DNA of 64,000 nucleotides from an uncultured Prevotellaceae bacterium (GTDB lineage: Bacteria > Bacteroidota > Bacteroidia > Bacteroidales > Bacteroidaceae), in assembly GCA_947305005.1 (NCBI GenBank), contig CAMZCM010000005.1:1-64000 (forward strand). Direction: 5' to 3'. Shown piece by piece: positions 18,852-28,675 of this stretch (position 1 is its first letter; every line of letters begins with the position of its first letter). The notes under the pieces were generated by a model. It had not been told where the DNA came from. It worked only from the letters and a program-made list of their open reading frames with translations, and did no database searches. Made by a program: the position numbers and the translations under genes.

Positions 18852-19471
18852 GCGGCGTCCTCCTTTCCTTCTTCCCCAGCCTTACGCTTTTCTTGCAGCG
18901 ACTTGAGGATCTTCTGCGAAGACTTGGAGAGATTCTCCTCGTCCTCCATGAATCGTTTAATCTTGCGCATCGCTTCCTGGAATCCTGGAATCTGTACCTT
19001 CTCGAAAAGATTCACTTTCTGAGTTGTCTTACGACGGGCATGATCCAGCAAATCGCACTTAGCTACTGCAAATTCACGTTCTACAGCAGTCTTGGCAAGA
19101 CCGTGCAGAAGATTGATGCCATCGAAGTACCATTTAGGAGCACTGAAGATACCGAAAGGCTTTGCCTCAAGCTTGATGTTCACAAGGACAGGGACGCGCA
19201 CGCCCGCTACCTTCTTCACATCCATCTCAACGTCCTTCAGCTGCACCAATGAAGCATCAAACTCACCCCACAGGGCGAACATGGACTCATAGCCAGCAAT
19301 CTGCTGTTTCAGGCGCGCTTCCAACTCAGCCACCTCCTCCTTGCAGCGCTTGACTTCCAGACGCAATGCGGTTTCCTTGTTCTTGATAATCGGCAAGGTC
19401 CGCTGTCGCATCTTCAGCTGCTTCTCAATCTGCTGGAGCGATGTCTTGTTGTATTGAAACTTGATTGCCAT
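18848..19471 (-). CDS. ntpD: V-type ATPase subunit D (central shaft)
   Basis: A 207-residue, highly helical and charged protein. The N-terminal KFQYNKTSLQQIEKQLKMRQRTLPIIKNKETALRLE and C-terminal REFAVAKCDLLDHARRKTTQKVNLFEKVQIPGFQEAMRKI helices pair to form the rotating central stalk, as in the family. It directly follows subunit B with no gap and overlaps subunit I by 4 bp. Confidence 0.92.
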   Translation of the reverse strand: MAIKFQYNKTSLQQIEKQLKMRQRTLPIIKNKETALRLEVKRCKEEVAELEARLKQQIAGYESMFALWGEFDASLVQLKDVEMDVKKVAGVRVPVLVNIKLEAKPFGIFSAPKWYFDGINLLHGLAKTAVEREFAVAKCDLLDHARRKTTQKVNLFEKVQIPGFQEAMRKIKRFMEDEENLSKSSQKILKSLQEKRKAGEEGKEDAA

Positions 19472-20794
19472 TTACTTCCAGTAAATATCAGTGAATTCCT
19501 TCTTGATATTGACCTCTTCGAGGCTGAAGTTCTCACGGAAGAGTTTCCATGTAACATCAAGCATCTCGGTCGTATCTTTGTTGACATCAATAGCAAGGAT
19601 AGCGGTTGCATATTCCTTAGCGAACTTCAGACAACGGTTGTCGTAGTCGGTGAGGTCGAAACCGTTCTCCAACTTCGTCTTGGCGTTGGCTGCGTCGGAA
19701 TACAGACGGATAGCGGCATTCATGACCTGCGAGTGATCCTTGCGAGTCTTCTTTCCTGCTACGAGCTGTTTCAGACGGGACAGTGAACGGAACGGGTCAA
19801 CGATGACCTTACCGATATCGGAGTCACGACGCAGATAGAGCTGACCCTCAGTGATGTAACCCGTGTTATCAGGAACGGCATGAGTAATATCTCCACCTGA
19901 GAGCGTGGTCACAGCGATGATAGTGATACTGCCGCCACCTGCTTCCTCGGGGAACTGTACGGCCTTCTCGTAAATCTTTGCCAAGTCAGAATAGAGGGAG
20001 CCTGGCATAGAGTCCTTTGAAGGAATCTGGTCCATACGGTTCGACACAATAGCAAGGGAGTCAGCATACAATGTCATATCTGTCAAGAGCACAAGTACTG
20101 TCTCATGCTTCTCCACAGCGAAGTATTCTGCTGCAGCCAGTGCCATATCGGGAATCAGCAGACGCTCTACGGCGGGGTCCTCAGTCGTGTTCATAAATGA
20201 GATGATGCGGTCGAGGGCGCCAGCATTGCTGAAAGTATTCTTGAAGAAGTAATAGTCATCATTAGTCATACCCATACCGCCCAGGATGATCTTATCAACC
20301 TTAGCGCGCAGGGCTACCATGGCCATCACTTCATTAAAGGGCTGATCGGGGTCAGCGAAGAAAGGAATCTTCTGACCAGAGACAAGCGTATTGTTCAAGT
20401 CGATACCTGCAATACCTGTGGCAATGAGCTCACTGGGTTGCTTACGACGGACGGGGTTCACACTGGGGCCGCCAATCTCCACTTCCTTGCCTTCAATAGC
20501 AGGACCGCCGTCAATAGGCTGTCCGTAGGCATTAAAGAAACGACCGGCCAGTTGTTCACTCACTTTCAAGGACGGTGCCTTTCCGAGGAAGACGACCTCT
20601 GCGTTGGTAGGGATGCCGCCTGTTCCTTCAAACACCTGAAGGGTCACGTCGTCACCGATAATCTTCACCACCTGTGCCAATTTGCCATCGATGGTGGCCA
20701 GCTCGTCATAGCCTACGCCTGTTGCCTTCAGTGAACAGGTAGCTTTCGTAATCTGGCTGATTTTTGTATAGATTTTCTGGAATGCTTGTGCCAT
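19472..20794 (-). CDS. ntpB: V-type ATPase subunit B (non-catalytic nucleotide-binding)
   Basis: A 440-residue subunit. It has the family blocks KAPSLKVSEQLAGRFFNAYGQPIDGGP, PSELIATGIAGIDLNNTLVSGQKIPFFADPDQP (in place of a Walker A), VLVLLTDMTLYADSLAIVSNRMDQIPSKDSMPGSLYSDLAKIYEKA and TIIAVTTLSGGDITHAVPDNTGYITEGQLYL. It alternates with subunit A in the hexameric head. Starts 5 bp below subunit A; stop abuts subunit D. Confidence 0.95.
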   Translation of the reverse strand: MAQAFQKIYTKISQITKATCSLKATGVGYDELATIDGKLAQVVKIIGDDVTLQVFEGTGGIPTNAEVVFLGKAPSLKVSEQLAGRFFNAYGQPIDGGPAIEGKEVEIGGPSVNPVRRKQPSELIATGIAGIDLNNTLVSGQKIPFFADPDQPFNEVMAMVALRAKVDKIILGGMGMTNDDYYFFKNTFSNAGALDRIISFMNTTEDPAVERLLIPDMALAAAEYFAVEKHETVLVLLTDMTLYADSLAIVSNRMDQIPSKDSMPGSLYSDLAKIYEKAVQFPEEAGGGSITIIAVTTLSGGDITHAVPDNTGYITEGQLYLRRDSDIGKVIVDPFRSLSRLKQLVAGKKTRKDHSQVMNAAIRLYSDAANAKTKLENGFDLTDYDNRCLKFAKEYATAILAIDVNKDTTEMLDVTWKLFRENFSLEEVNIKKEFTDIYWK

Positions 20795-20799
20795 AGTCT

Positions 20800-22539
20800 T
20801 TACTTGATAAATTCCTCAATCTGCTTCTTGAAATCGTAATACTGCTCACTCTTGAACTGAGAATAGTTCCACTGCTTGCACAGGTTGATGAGCTTGCGGA
20901 AGAAGTCGGTAGCCTCCAGGAAGGTTTCAAAGCTGAACTCCTGTTCACAGATTTCTGTGACGAGGTTCAGGATCTCCTCCTGACGCTCGAGCGGCGTTAC
21001 GGCATCTACCTCATCGAAAGCATCCTGCTGTAAAACAACATAGTCGATGATTTCGGACTTCCAGAATGTAATGTGATAATCTACAGGTACGCCGTCATCA
21101 CCCAAAATGTTGATCTGCTCGGCAATCTCCTTACCACGCTGCATACGGGTCTTCAGTGCCAGCACCTTCGGGATCCACTCTTCATTGATATGTCCCTTGA
21201 TATACTCTGCGAACTCCGGATATTCCAGATACTTAGAGTAAGAGTCGATAGGATTGACAGCGGGATAACGTTTCTTATCAGCACGCTCCTGCTCGAGGGC
21301 GTAGAAGCAACGAGCCACCTTCTTGGTGCTCTCCGTGACAGGCTCCTTCAGGTTACCACCAGCAGGTGACACCGTTCCGATGAAAGTAATAGAGCCAACC
21401 TCACCGTTGTTCAGATAAACATAACCTGCACGACCATAGAAGTTGGAGATCAAAGCGGAGAGGTCCATCGGGAATGCATCGGGGCCAGGAAGTTCCTCCA
21501 TACGGTTGGACATCTCACGCAGTGCCTGTGCCCAACGGGAAGTAGAGTCAGCCATCAGCAACACGCGAAGGCCCATGGAGCGATAGTACTCGGCCATCGT
21601 CATCGCCGTATAAACAGAAGCCTCACGAGCGGCAACAGGCATGTTAGAGGTATTGGCAATAATGATGGTACGCTCCATCAGCTTGCGGCCTGTGTGGGGA
21701 TCTTCGAGTTCAGGGAACTCCGTAAAGATTTCCACAACCTCATTAGCACGCTCACCGCAGGCTGCGATGATGACGATATCAGCCTCTGCCTGTTTGGAAA
21801 TAGCGTGCTGCAGCACTGTCTTACCCGTTCCGAAAGGACCAGGGATAAAGCCAGTACCGCCTTCTACGATGGGGTTGAAGGTATCGATAGTGCGAACGCT
21901 GGTTTCCAAAAGCTTGAAGGGACGGGGCTTCTCTTTGTAGTTCGTCATTGCGAACTTCACAGGCCAGTGCTGAATCATGTTCACGTCAAGGTCTGTGCAG
22001 TTTTCAAGCGTCAGGGTTGCAATGGTGTCAGTCACCTTATACTGTCCTGCTTTAGCAATGCTCTTAACAGTAGCTGTTCCCTCCATTTGGAAGGGAGCCA
22101 TGATCTTCAGGGGTTGGCAGTTTTCTTCCACCTTGCCGAGCCAGTCGCTGGCTGCGACCTTGTCGCCGACCTTCACGATGGGCTCGAAGTCCCAAAGACG
22201 CTCACGGTCAAGCGGGTCTGTGTATTGTCCACGTTTGAGGAACACGCCCTCCATCTTGTCGAGGTCGTTCTGCAAACCGTCGAAGTTCTTACTGAGCATA
22301 CCTGGAGCCAATTGCACCTCCAGCATATGGCCTGTGAACTCAGCCTCAGCGCCTACTCTCAGTCCGCGAGTGCTCTCAAAGACCTGTACATAGACATCCT
22401 GGCCGATGACCTTGATGACCTCACTCATCAGGCGGTCACCGCCGGTCGCGATGTAGCAGATTTCACCCTGCTTCACCGGTCCATCTACGCGAAGCGTAAC
22501 CATGTTGGCGATTACGCCGCTAACTAATCCTTTTGTCAT
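20800..22539 (-). CDS. ntpA: V-type ATPase subunit A (catalytic)
   Basis: A 579-residue catalytic subunit. The Walker A motif GPFGTGKTVLQ, the A-type specific non-homologous insertion before it, VIIAACGERANEVVEIFTEFPELEDPHTG with the catalytic Glu, and LLMADSTSRWAQALREMSNRMEELPGPDAFPMDLSA are all present. In Bacteroidales the enzyme may run as an ATP-driven ion pump or synthase. Part of the operon E-DUF2764-A-B-D-I-K. Confidence 0.96.
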   Translation of the reverse strand: MTKGLVSGVIANMVTLRVDGPVKQGEICYIATGGDRLMSEVIKVIGQDVYVQVFESTRGLRVGAEAEFTGHMLEVQLAPGMLSKNFDGLQNDLDKMEGVFLKRGQYTDPLDRERLWDFEPIVKVGDKVAASDWLGKVEENCQPLKIMAPFQMEGTATVKSIAKAGQYKVTDTIATLTLENCTDLDVNMIQHWPVKFAMTNYKEKPRPFKLLETSVRTIDTFNPIVEGGTGFIPGPFGTGKTVLQHAISKQAEADIVIIAACGERANEVVEIFTEFPELEDPHTGRKLMERTIIIANTSNMPVAAREASVYTAMTMAEYYRSMGLRVLLMADSTSRWAQALREMSNRMEELPGPDAFPMDLSALISNFYGRAGYVYLNNGEVGSITFIGTVSPAGGNLKEPVTESTKKVARCFYALEQERADKKRYPAVNPIDSYSKYLEYPEFAEYIKGHINEEWIPKVLALKTRMQRGKEIAEQINILGDDGVPVDYHITFWKSEIIDYVVLQQDAFDEVDAVTPLERQEEILNLVTEICEQEFSFETFLEATDFFRKLINLCKQWNYSQFKSEQYYDFKKQIEEFIK

Positions 22540-22555
22540 ATATTATGTATTTTAT

Positions 22556-23401
22556 CTATTTTCTCACAAATTCCTCTGGCACCTTGGCTTCTCCGCGCAG
22601 GTTGCCAATGATTTCCGTAAAGCGTGCACGTCCCTGCTCCACATCCAGCAATGCCCAGCGTTCCAGCATCTCCGTGCGTGCGAGATAGCTGAAGAGTGCA
22701 TTGATGTCAAAGGGATCCAGGAAAGTCTTCTCTTCGAGCCAGTTCCAACGGAGTGCATCTATCAGGCGTTCCTTTTCTACAGGGTCCTCAGTATCAGCAC
22801 AGTTCATCAGCTCTTTGACATATTCGAGCTCTGAACCAAGACCGAAATCATGCTGGTTGGGATTGTCCAGAATAGTCTCTACGACCTCACCACCGCCCTG
22901 TACGTAGTTGGAGAGCTGCCAACCTTGCTTGCGAGCGATGAGTGCCGTCAGGATGTTCAGGATATCAATGTTCAACTGATACCAGTCTGCCATCATCTTA
23001 TTCGGCACCTCACGTGCATATTCATAATAGGCCAACATGATGGCATCACGGGCGAACCATCCTTCCTTGCCGATGTTATAGGTATATTCACGGGCGAAGA
23101 TAGACATGAAAGCCGGATAGCGGTGCACATTGAAGTTAATCTCACGTGCACTGCGTATCAAGTCCTCATATTGTTCTTGACAGAGGTTTCCTCTCGGGTC
23201 AATCTCAGCATTTGGATCTTCCAGCAAACGCACCAGGTTCTCACAGTCGAAGCGCAAGAAGTAGTAATACAACAACTTCTCGTCCTGCGGCTCAATCACC
23301 TCGGCCATCTCCTCCTTCAGCTGGAGGATGCTGCGCTGCGGCTTGGCATCGCTGAGTTTGACATCGGGCAACCCCGCCATTAGACAGTAGTAGTTCGCCA
23401 T
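22556..23401 (-). CDS. DUF2764 family protein of the V-ATPase operon (possible subunit C equivalent)
   Basis: A 281-residue soluble, acidic, helix-rich protein: MANYYCLMAGLPDVKLSDAKPQRSILQLKEEM, LLYYYFLRFDCENLVRLLEDPNAEID. This is DUF2764, known from Bacteroidetes V-ATPase operons. It occupies the slot between subunits E and A where the C subunit (V1 to ring adaptor) is encoded in other bacteria, and no C, F or G gene is seen in this operon; a C-like role is an inference. The start 23401 leaves one base after the subunit E stop; an earlier Met lies inside subunit E. Confidence 0.8.
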   Translation of the reverse strand: MANYYCLMAGLPDVKLSDAKPQRSILQLKEEMAEVIEPQDEKLLYYYFLRFDCENLVRLLEDPNAEIDPRGNLCQEQYEDLIRSAREINFNVHRYPAFMSIFAREYTYNIGKEGWFARDAIMLAYYEYAREVPNKMMADWYQLNIDILNILTALIARKQGWQLSNYVQGGGEVVETILDNPNQHDFGLGSELEYVKELMNCADTEDPVEKERLIDALRWNWLEEKTFLDPFDINALFSYLARTEMLERWALLDVEQGRARFTEIIGNLRGEAKVPEEFVRK

Positions 23402-23402
23402 C

Positions 23403-23990
23403 TTAGAACAGCATTTCAATCAGTTGCGGACGCAGGAAGTTCTTGAAGTAGCTCTCGATTTCATCCTTGCCGAAGTCAACGCGATAGCTGCCATCGGCAG
23501 GCTGTATGGAGAAGAGCGCCTGCTGACCATTCACCTTTTCAATCTTGACGCCTTTGTCCAACAAAGCTTTTGCTTCCTTTGCGAAGTAAGTCTTCAGGTT
23601 CTCAGCATCAGCCGTGCTGATGATGATATCACCCTGCTTGGCCCACTCTGTAGCCAAAGCCACCGTGAACTTGCCCAAGAAGTTCTTCTCATCGGTCAGC
23701 GCTTTCGTACTTTGTGCAACAACCTTGTCCGTGATAACATTTGTGATTTCGCTCTTCAGCGCATTGATGGCCTGGCCCATATACAGCTTCAGCTCACTCT
23801 TGGTGTGCTGATCCAACTCTGCTGCAGCTTTCTTGGCCTGCTGGTTGATAGCTTCGGCCTGTGCCTTGGCATCAGCCACGATCTTAGCGGCCTCAGCCTT
23901 GGCCTGCTCGATAATCTGAGCGGCCTCAGCCTGCCCTTTTTCAACGCCTTCACGACGAATCTTGTCAGTAAGCTCTTGAATCTTTTCCAT
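23403..23990 (-). CDS. ntpE: V-type ATPase subunit E (peripheral stalk)
   Basis: A 195-residue protein starting MEKIQELTDKIRREGVEKGQAEAAQII. The first 90 residues form a long Ala/Lys/Gln/Glu-rich helix (coiled coil of the peripheral stalk), followed by a globular end with FFKEAKALLDKGVKI-like and SYRVDFGKDEIESYFKNFLRPQLIEMLF segments. The start at 23990 was taken because the longer frame's extra residues lie between the promoter (24033-24064) and the coiled coil and look non-coding. First gene of the operon. Confidence 0.88.
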   Translation of the reverse strand: MEKIQELTDKIRREGVEKGQAEAAQIIEQAKAEAAKIVADAKAQAEAINQQAKKAAAELDQHTKSELKLYMGQAINALKSEITNVITDKVVAQSTKALTDEKNFLGKFTVALATEWAKQGDIIISTADAENLKTYFAKEAKALLDKGVKIEKVNGQQALFSIQPADGSYRVDFGKDEIESYFKNFLRPQLIEMLF

Positions 23991-24032
23991 ACAGATAAAG
24001 TCTCTTATTTGATAGTTTTTTATTTTCTCGCG

Positions 24033-24064
24033 CAAAAGTACTCATAATTTGCCGAGTGGCAAAA
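24033..24064 (-). promoter_or_regulatory. promoter of the V-ATPase operon
   Basis: On the minus strand TTTTG (24064-24060), exactly 19 bp, then TACTTTTG (24040-24033). It lies about 43 bp above the subunit E start and is one of the best promoter matches in the window. Confidence 0.75.
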
Positions 24065-24123
24065 CTTTAGGGCAAAAGAATGATGAAGAAAGAATAAAAA
24101 AATTGAATGACGGAAAAGATAAT

Positions 24124-24157
24124 AAAAAAAGCGACTATCCTCACGGACAATCGCTTT
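24124..24157 (-). terminator. intrinsic terminator at the end of the small RNA candidate / metG transcript
   Basis: 13-bp stem with two G-U wobbles, tetraloop GTGA, and a T7 tail on the minus strand. It is the first terminator below metG. Confidence 0.85.
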
Positions 24158-24221
24158 ACAAAATCATTTACCTTATAAACTAACTAACTAAATCTCTGAA
24201 CGGGAGCGACCTCCCGTTTAG
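24124..24221 (-). ncRNA. candidate small RNA, about 98 nt, between metG and the V-ATPase operon
   Basis: A self-contained unit on the minus strand. A TACCTTTG -7 element (24235-24228) is followed by a perfect 8-bp stem AACGGGAG/CTCCCGTT with a 4-base loop (24218-24199), an AT-rich single-stranded spacer with TTAGTTAGTTAG (about 24195-24180), then an intrinsic terminator: a 13-bp stem (AAAGCGA/TCGCTTT extended by six pairs, two of them wobbles, loop GTGA) and seven T (24157-24124). The only ATG inside stops after three codons. The V-ATPase operon has its own promoter below it. Alternatively the region is the 3' end of the typA-metG mRNA, with an internal start making a 3'-UTR RNA. The -33 element is poor. 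It matches no RNA family I know. Confidence 0.5.
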
Positions 24222-24227
24222 CGAGTG

Positions 24228-24235
24228 CAAAGGTA
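24228..24235 (-). promoter_or_regulatory. -7 element of the small RNA candidate
   Basis: TACCTTTG on the minus strand; predicted start of transcription near 24221. No TTTG at the usual -33 spacing. Confidence 0.5.
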
Positions 24236-24326
24236 CGGCAGTTTGACGAAATATGTATCATTTTTATGCTACATAACATCAATTTTGCCATTTTCTTTGA
24301 TATTCGTCAATTAATAAGGGTATTTT

Positions 24327-26381
24327 TTATCCTACTTGGCTGCCAGGTTTTACTTCGCGCTGAGGTGTGATGACTGACAGGGAACCGTCGAAATTGACAG
24401 CAGAGAGAATCATGCCTTGACTTTCGAGGCCCATCATCTTGCGGGTTGGGAAGTTGGCGATGAAGCAAACTTGCTTGCCCACGAGGTCTTCCGGCTCGTA
24501 GTGCTGGGCGATACCGCTGAGGATGGTGCGATTCTCCAGGCCGTCGGCAATCTCGAACTTCAACAGCTTGTTCGACTTCTTCACCTTCTCGCAGCTCAGG
24601 ATGGTGCCTACGCGAATATCCAGCTTCTCGAAGTCGTCGAAGGTTACTTCCTTCTTCACGGGCTCTGCCTTGTAATTGGCAGCTTCGTTTTCTTTCTTGA
24701 TACGCTCCAGACGATCCATCTGTGCCTGAATAGCCTCGTCCTCGATCTTCTCGAAGAGGAGAGAGGGAGTACCCAGCTGATGATCAGCCTTCAGCAGCTC
24801 TGTACTGCCAAGACTTGCCCATTCGAAGCAATCCACATTCAGCATCTGATACAATTTCTTCGAGGAGAAAGGCAGGAAGGGCTCAAAGGCGATGGCCAGA
24901 TTGGCTGTCAGCTGCAAAGAGATGTTGATAATCGTCTTCACACGTTCAGGATCTGTCTTGATCACCTTCCAAGGCTCACAGTCAGCGATGTACTTGTTGC
25001 CGATACGGGCAAGGTTCATGGCCTCCTTCTGTGCATCGCGGAACTTGAAGTTGTCCAGCAGGTTCTCCACCTTCGCCTTCACGTCCTTGAACTCAGCAAT
25101 CGTCTCCTTATCATAATCTGTCAGTTCACCGCAGGCAGGCACCACGCCATCGTAGTACTTCTGCGTCAGCTGCAGGGCGCGATTGACGAAGTTTCCATAG
25201 ACAGCCACCAGCTCATTATTGTTGCGAGCCTGGAACTCAGCCCAGGTGAAGTCGTTGTCCTTCGTCTCGGGTGCTGAGGCGGTGAGCGCATAGCGTAGTA
25301 CATCCTGCTTGCCAGGGAAATCGACCAGATATTCGTGCAACCAAACGGCCCAGTTACGTGAGGTGGAAATCTTGTCGCCCTCGAGGTTCAGGAACTCGTT
25401 GGCCGGCACGTTGTCCGGCATGATATAACCGCCGTGCGCCTTCATCATCACAGGGAAGATGATGCAGTGGAACACGATATTGTCTTTTCCGATGAAATGG
25501 ACCAAACGCGTCTCTTCGTCCTGCCACCAGCGCTGCCATGTGCCCCAACGCTCGGGGTTGCTCTCGCACAGTTCCTTGGTGTTGGAGATATAGCCGATGG
25601 GCGCATCGAACCACACATAGAGCACCTTGCCGTCAGCACCTTCCACAGGCACGGGAATACCCCAGTCGAGGTCGCGTGTCATCGCACGAGGCTGCAGTTC
25701 CATATCCAGCCAGCTCTTGCACTGACCATAGACGTTCGAGCGCCATTCCTTATGGCCTTCGAGAATCCACTCTTTCAGCCAACCCTCGTAATCGTTGAGG
25801 GGCAGGAACCAGTTGGTGGTGTCTTTCAGCACCAGCTGAGCACCGCTTTCCTTGGAACGGGGATTGATCAGCTCTGTGGGATCCAGGTCGCGACCACACT
25901 TCTCACACTGGTCGCCATTGGCTTCAGCGTGGCAGTGAGGACATTCGCCCACGATGTCGCGGTCTGTCTTGAACGTTCCTGTCGTCTCGTCGTAGAACTG
26001 CTTGGTTGTCTTCTCGATGAGCTTACCGTCATCGTAGAGCTTACGGAAGAAATCGCTGGCGAACTTGTGGTGCGTCTTGCTGGTCGTGCGACTATAGACA
26101 TCGAAGCTGATGCCGAACTCCTCAAAGGAATCCTTGATCATCTTGTGATAGCGATCCACCACCTGCTGGGGGGTGATACCCTCCTTGCGGGCACGCTGGG
26201 TCACAGGCACACCGTGCTCGTCAGAGCCGCCGATGAACATCACGTCCTCACCTTTCAGGCGCAAGTACCTTACATATATGTCCGCAGGCACGTACACGCC
26301 CGCGAGGTGTCCGATATGCACGCCGCCATTGGCATAAGGCAGCGCAGACGTCACTGTAGTCCTCTTGAATTTCTTTTCCAT
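24327..26381 (-). CDS. metG: methionyl-tRNA synthetase
   Basis: A 684-residue class I aminoacyl-tRNA synthetase. HIGH-type motif [13 protein letters not shown] at about residue 18, zinc site [24 protein letters not shown]-type motif as GDKISTSRN, an anticodon-binding helical domain, and a C-terminal EMAP/tRNA-binding domain (about 575-684; [36 protein letters not shown]). It starts 14 bp below typA in the same direction, so the two are probably co-transcribed. No T-box or other leader is visible. Confidence 0.97.
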   Translation of the reverse strand: MEKKFKRTTVTSALPYANGGVHIGHLAGVYVPADIYVRYLRLKGEDVMFIGGSDEHGVPVTQRARKEGITPQQVVDRYHKMIKDSFEEFGISFDVYSRTTSKTHHKFASDFFRKLYDDGKLIEKTTKQFYDETTGTFKTDRDIVGECPHCHAEANGDQCEKCGRDLDPTELINPRSKESGAQLVLKDTTNWFLPLNDYEGWLKEWILEGHKEWRSNVYGQCKSWLDMELQPRAMTRDLDWGIPVPVEGADGKVLYVWFDAPIGYISNTKELCESNPERWGTWQRWWQDEETRLVHFIGKDNIVFHCIIFPVMMKAHGGYIMPDNVPANEFLNLEGDKISTSRNWAVWLHEYLVDFPGKQDVLRYALTASAPETKDNDFTWAEFQARNNNELVAVYGNFVNRALQLTQKYYDGVVPACGELTDYDKETIAEFKDVKAKVENLLDNFKFRDAQKEAMNLARIGNKYIADCEPWKVIKTDPERVKTIINISLQLTANLAIAFEPFLPFSSKKLYQMLNVDCFEWASLGSTELLKADHQLGTPSLLFEKIEDEAIQAQMDRLERIKKENEAANYKAEPVKKEVTFDDFEKLDIRVGTILSCEKVKKSNKLLKFEIADGLENRTILSGIAQHYEPEDLVGKQVCFIANFPTRKMMGLESQGMILSAVNFDGSLSVITPQREVKPGSQVG

Positions 26382-26395
26382 ATCTCGTTGTTTTT

Positions 26396-28201
26396 TTATT
26401 CTCTATTGGCACGTTTACGCTCCAGATGGTCAAGGATGATTTTCCTCATACGCATCGACTTAGGTGTCACCTCCACATATTCGTCCTCCTTGATATACTC
26501 GAGGGCTTCCTCCAGGCTGAGGAGGGTAGCGGGGATAATGCGCACTTTCTCATCGGAGCCGCTGGCACGCATATTAGTCAGCTGTTTGTTCTTCGTGACA
26601 TTGATTACAAGGTCATTCTCGTGGATATGCTCACCCACGACTTGTCCAGCGTACACCTCTGACTGAGGCTCGATGAAGAACTTGCCGCGATCCTGCAGGT
26701 TGTTGATGGCATAAGCGAAAGCGGTGCCGCCTTCGAGTGCCACCATAGAGCCGGAGGTGCGACGCACGATCTCGCCTTTGAACGGCTGGTACTCTTTATA
26801 ACGGTGGGCCATGATGGCTTCGCCCTGTGAGGCGGTGAGCACATTGGTTCTCAGACCGATGATACCACGTGAGGGAATCAGGAACTCGATGTTCACGCGG
26901 TCACCCTGACTCTCCATCGAGGTCATCTCACCCTTGCGGCGCGTCACCATATCAATCATCTTCGAGGCGAACTCCTCAGGCACATTGATGGTCAGCTCCT
27001 CGATGGGCTCGCATTTCTCGCCGTTGATTTCCTTATAGATGACCTGCGGCTGTCCCACCTGAAGCTCGTAGCCCTCGCGACGCATCGTCTCGATGAGCAC
27101 ACTGAGGTGGAGCACACCACGTCCGCTGACAATCCAGCGATCCGTGTAGCCATCGGCCAGCTCCACGCGCAGCGCCAGGTTCTTCTCCAACTCCTTCTGC
27201 AGACGTTCGTGGATATGTCGGCTCGTGCACCAGCGACCTTCCTTGCCGAAGAACGGTGAGTCGTTGATGGTGAACAGCATGGACATCGTGGGTTCGTCGA
27301 TGCTGATGGTAGGCAGCGCCTCCGGCTCCTCTGCATCGCAGATGGTGTCACCAATCTCGAAGTTCGAGAGACCGATGATGGCGCAGATGTCGCCAGAGCT
27401 GACGGCATCCGTCTTCTGGTGGCCCATACCCGTGAATGTGTGCAGCTCCTTGATCTTGGTGCGCTCCTTGGAGCCGTCGCGATGCGCAATCGTGATGGCC
27501 ATTCCTTCGCGCAAGGTGCCGCGATGAACACGTCCCACAGCGATACGCCCCGTATAAGTGGAGTAATCCAGCGACGTGATGAGCATCTGGGGTGTTCCCT
27601 CCAACTGCTCAGGCGCCGGGATATGTTCGAGAATCTGATCCAGCAGATAGAAGATATTGTCCGTCGGTGTCTTCCAGTCTTCGCCCATCCAGCCCTGCTT
27701 GGCAGAACCGTAGATGACGGGGAAGTCCAACTGATCCTCGGTAGCATCGAGGTCGCACATCAGGTCGAACACCATCTCATACACTTCCTCAGGGCGGCAG
27801 TTGGGCTTATCCACCTTGTTGATGACTACAATGGGTTTCAAGCCAATCTGCAAAGCCTTCTGCAGCACGAAGCGTGTCTGCGGCATAGGACCTTCGAAGG
27901 CATCGACCAACAGTAAGCAGCCGTCTGCCATATTCAGTACGCGTTCCACCTCGCCGCCGAAGTCGGAGTGTCCCGGGGTGTCGATGATATTGATCTTCGT
28001 ATCCTTATAGTTGATGCTAACGTTCTTGCTGAGGATGGTGATGCCACGTTCACGTTCCAACTCATTGTTGTCCAGCATGAGCTCGCCCGTCTGTTGGTTC
28101 TCGCGGAAGAGATTGCCGGCGAGCAACATCTTATCGACCAACGTAGTCTTTCCGTGATCGACGTGAGCGATAATGGCAATATTTCGGATGTTCTGCTTCA
28201 T
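26396..28201 (-). CDS. typA: translational GTPase TypA/BipA
   Basis: A 601-residue ribosome-binding GTPase. G1 [17 protein letters not shown]2 [13 protein letters not shown]3 [17 protein letters not shown]4 [12 protein letters not shown], then EF-G-like domains and the BipA-specific C-terminus ([34 protein letters not shown], and [21 protein letters not shown]). It supports ribosome assembly and translation under stress. A -7 element lies about 45 bp upstream. Confidence 0.97.
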   Translation of the reverse strand: MKQNIRNIAIIAHVDHGKTTLVDKMLLAGNLFRENQQTGELMLDNNELERERGITILSKNVSINYKDTKINIIDTPGHSDFGGEVERVLNMADGCLLLVDAFEGPMPQTRFVLQKALQIGLKPIVVINKVDKPNCRPEEVYEMVFDLMCDLDATEDQLDFPVIYGSAKQGWMGEDWKTPTDNIFYLLDQILEHIPAPEQLEGTPQMLITSLDYSTYTGRIAVGRVHRGTLREGMAITIAHRDGSKERTKIKELHTFTGMGHQKTDAVSSGDICAIIGLSNFEIGDTICDAEEPEALPTISIDEPTMSMLFTINDSPFFGKEGRWCTSRHIHERLQKELEKNLALRVELADGYTDRWIVSGRGVLHLSVLIETMRREGYELQVGQPQVIYKEINGEKCEPIEELTINVPEEFASKMIDMVTRRKGEMTSMESQGDRVNIEFLIPSRGIIGLRTNVLTASQGEAIMAHRYKEYQPFKGEIVRRTSGSMVALEGGTAFAYAINNLQDRGKFFIEPQSEVYAGQVVGEHIHENDLVINVTKNKQLTNMRASGSDEKVRIIPATLLSLEEALEYIKEDEYVEVTPKSMRMRKIILDHLERKRANRE

Positions 28202-28243
28202 AACTTTTTCTCAATCTTTCATCATACTTTTCTAAATCGGGCG

Positions 28244-28251
28244 CAAAGGTA
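28244..28251 (-). promoter_or_regulatory. -7 element of typA
   Basis: TACCTTTG on the minus strand about 43 bp above the typA ATG. The -33 region is not clear. Confidence 0.55.
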
Positions 28252-28313
28252 CAACTTTTTTGGCGAAAATCGTTCATCATCAGGCTGTTTTCTTCAAACG
28301 GCTGAATTTTTTT

Positions 28314-28387
28314 AGTCCCACTCTGGGACTATTTTATTCCCACCTTGGGACCATTTTATTCCCACCTTGGGACTATTTTGTTCCCTC
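28314..28387. repeat. 22-bp tandem repeat of palindromic units
   Basis: Three full copies and a partial fourth of a 22-bp unit (TCCCACCTTGGGACTATTTTAT), starting at 28316, 28338, 28360 and 28382. Each unit contains a short inverted repeat GTCCCA/TGGGAC or TCCCA/TGGGA, then an ATTTTAT spacer. It lies between the typA promoter and the peptide gene terminator, outside any gene. Confidence 0.85.
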
Positions 28388-28420
28388 TAATAGGAATTTG
28401 CAAGCGTATTAGGTGCGTAA

Positions 28421-28458
28421 ATAAAAAGTCCAGAGACATACACTGATGCCTCCGGACT
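28421..28458 (-). terminator. terminator of the 1006-residue protein / small peptide unit
   Basis: On the minus strand a 9-bp stem AGTCCGGAG/CTCTGGACT (one G-U wobble), 14-base loop, then TTTTTATTT. It is 24 bp below the small peptide's stop codon. Confidence 0.85.
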
Positions 28459-28481
28459 TTATCATGGATATAGGTTGCAAT

Positions 28482-28655
28482 TTATTCGTCGAAGCCTTCT
28501 TCTTCTTCGCCCCAGATGTCGTCCCATTCGCCGGCACCTTTGATGAGGGCATCGTCGCTATTAGCGTGTTTATCGTTGATGATGGAGATGGCAATAAAAC
28601 CTTCCATCTGCATGAGCTGTACGTGGAGCTCAGGAGAAATATATGTCTTTTTCAT
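28482..28655 (-). CDS. 57-residue acidic peptide, MKKTYISPEL type
   Basis: ATG at 28655 gives MKKTYISPELHVQLMQMEGF, then IAISIINDKHANSDDALIKG, then AGEWDDIWGEEEEGFDE and a stop. The pattern, an N-terminal MKKTYxxPE with a hydrophobic turn followed by a very acidic WDD...EEE tail, is one I recognise from numerous short Bacteroidetes proteins without known function. It has no cleavable signal peptide, as the hydrophobic stretch is short. It begins 20 bp below the 1006-residue exported protein and ends before a strong terminator, so both are one transcript. A leader- or precursor-like peptide, or a small regulator of the neighbour, are guesses. The combination of good start, coding-like composition and terminator makes the gene likely. 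Confidence 0.75.
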   Translation of the reverse strand: MKKTYISPELHVQLMQMEGFIAISIINDKHANSDDALIKGAGEWDDIWGEEEEGFDE

Positions 28656-28675
28656 AATGGTAATTATTTACTTCT

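Noticed and set aside
25434..26666. 410-residue open frame on the plus strand opposite metG
   Set aside because: It is an antisense shadow of metG and the end of typA; it spans two real genes and shows no recognisable domain.
28314..28387. CRISPR array
   Set aside because: Repeats are 22 bp with no spacers between them and there are no cas genes; it is a simple tandem repeat.
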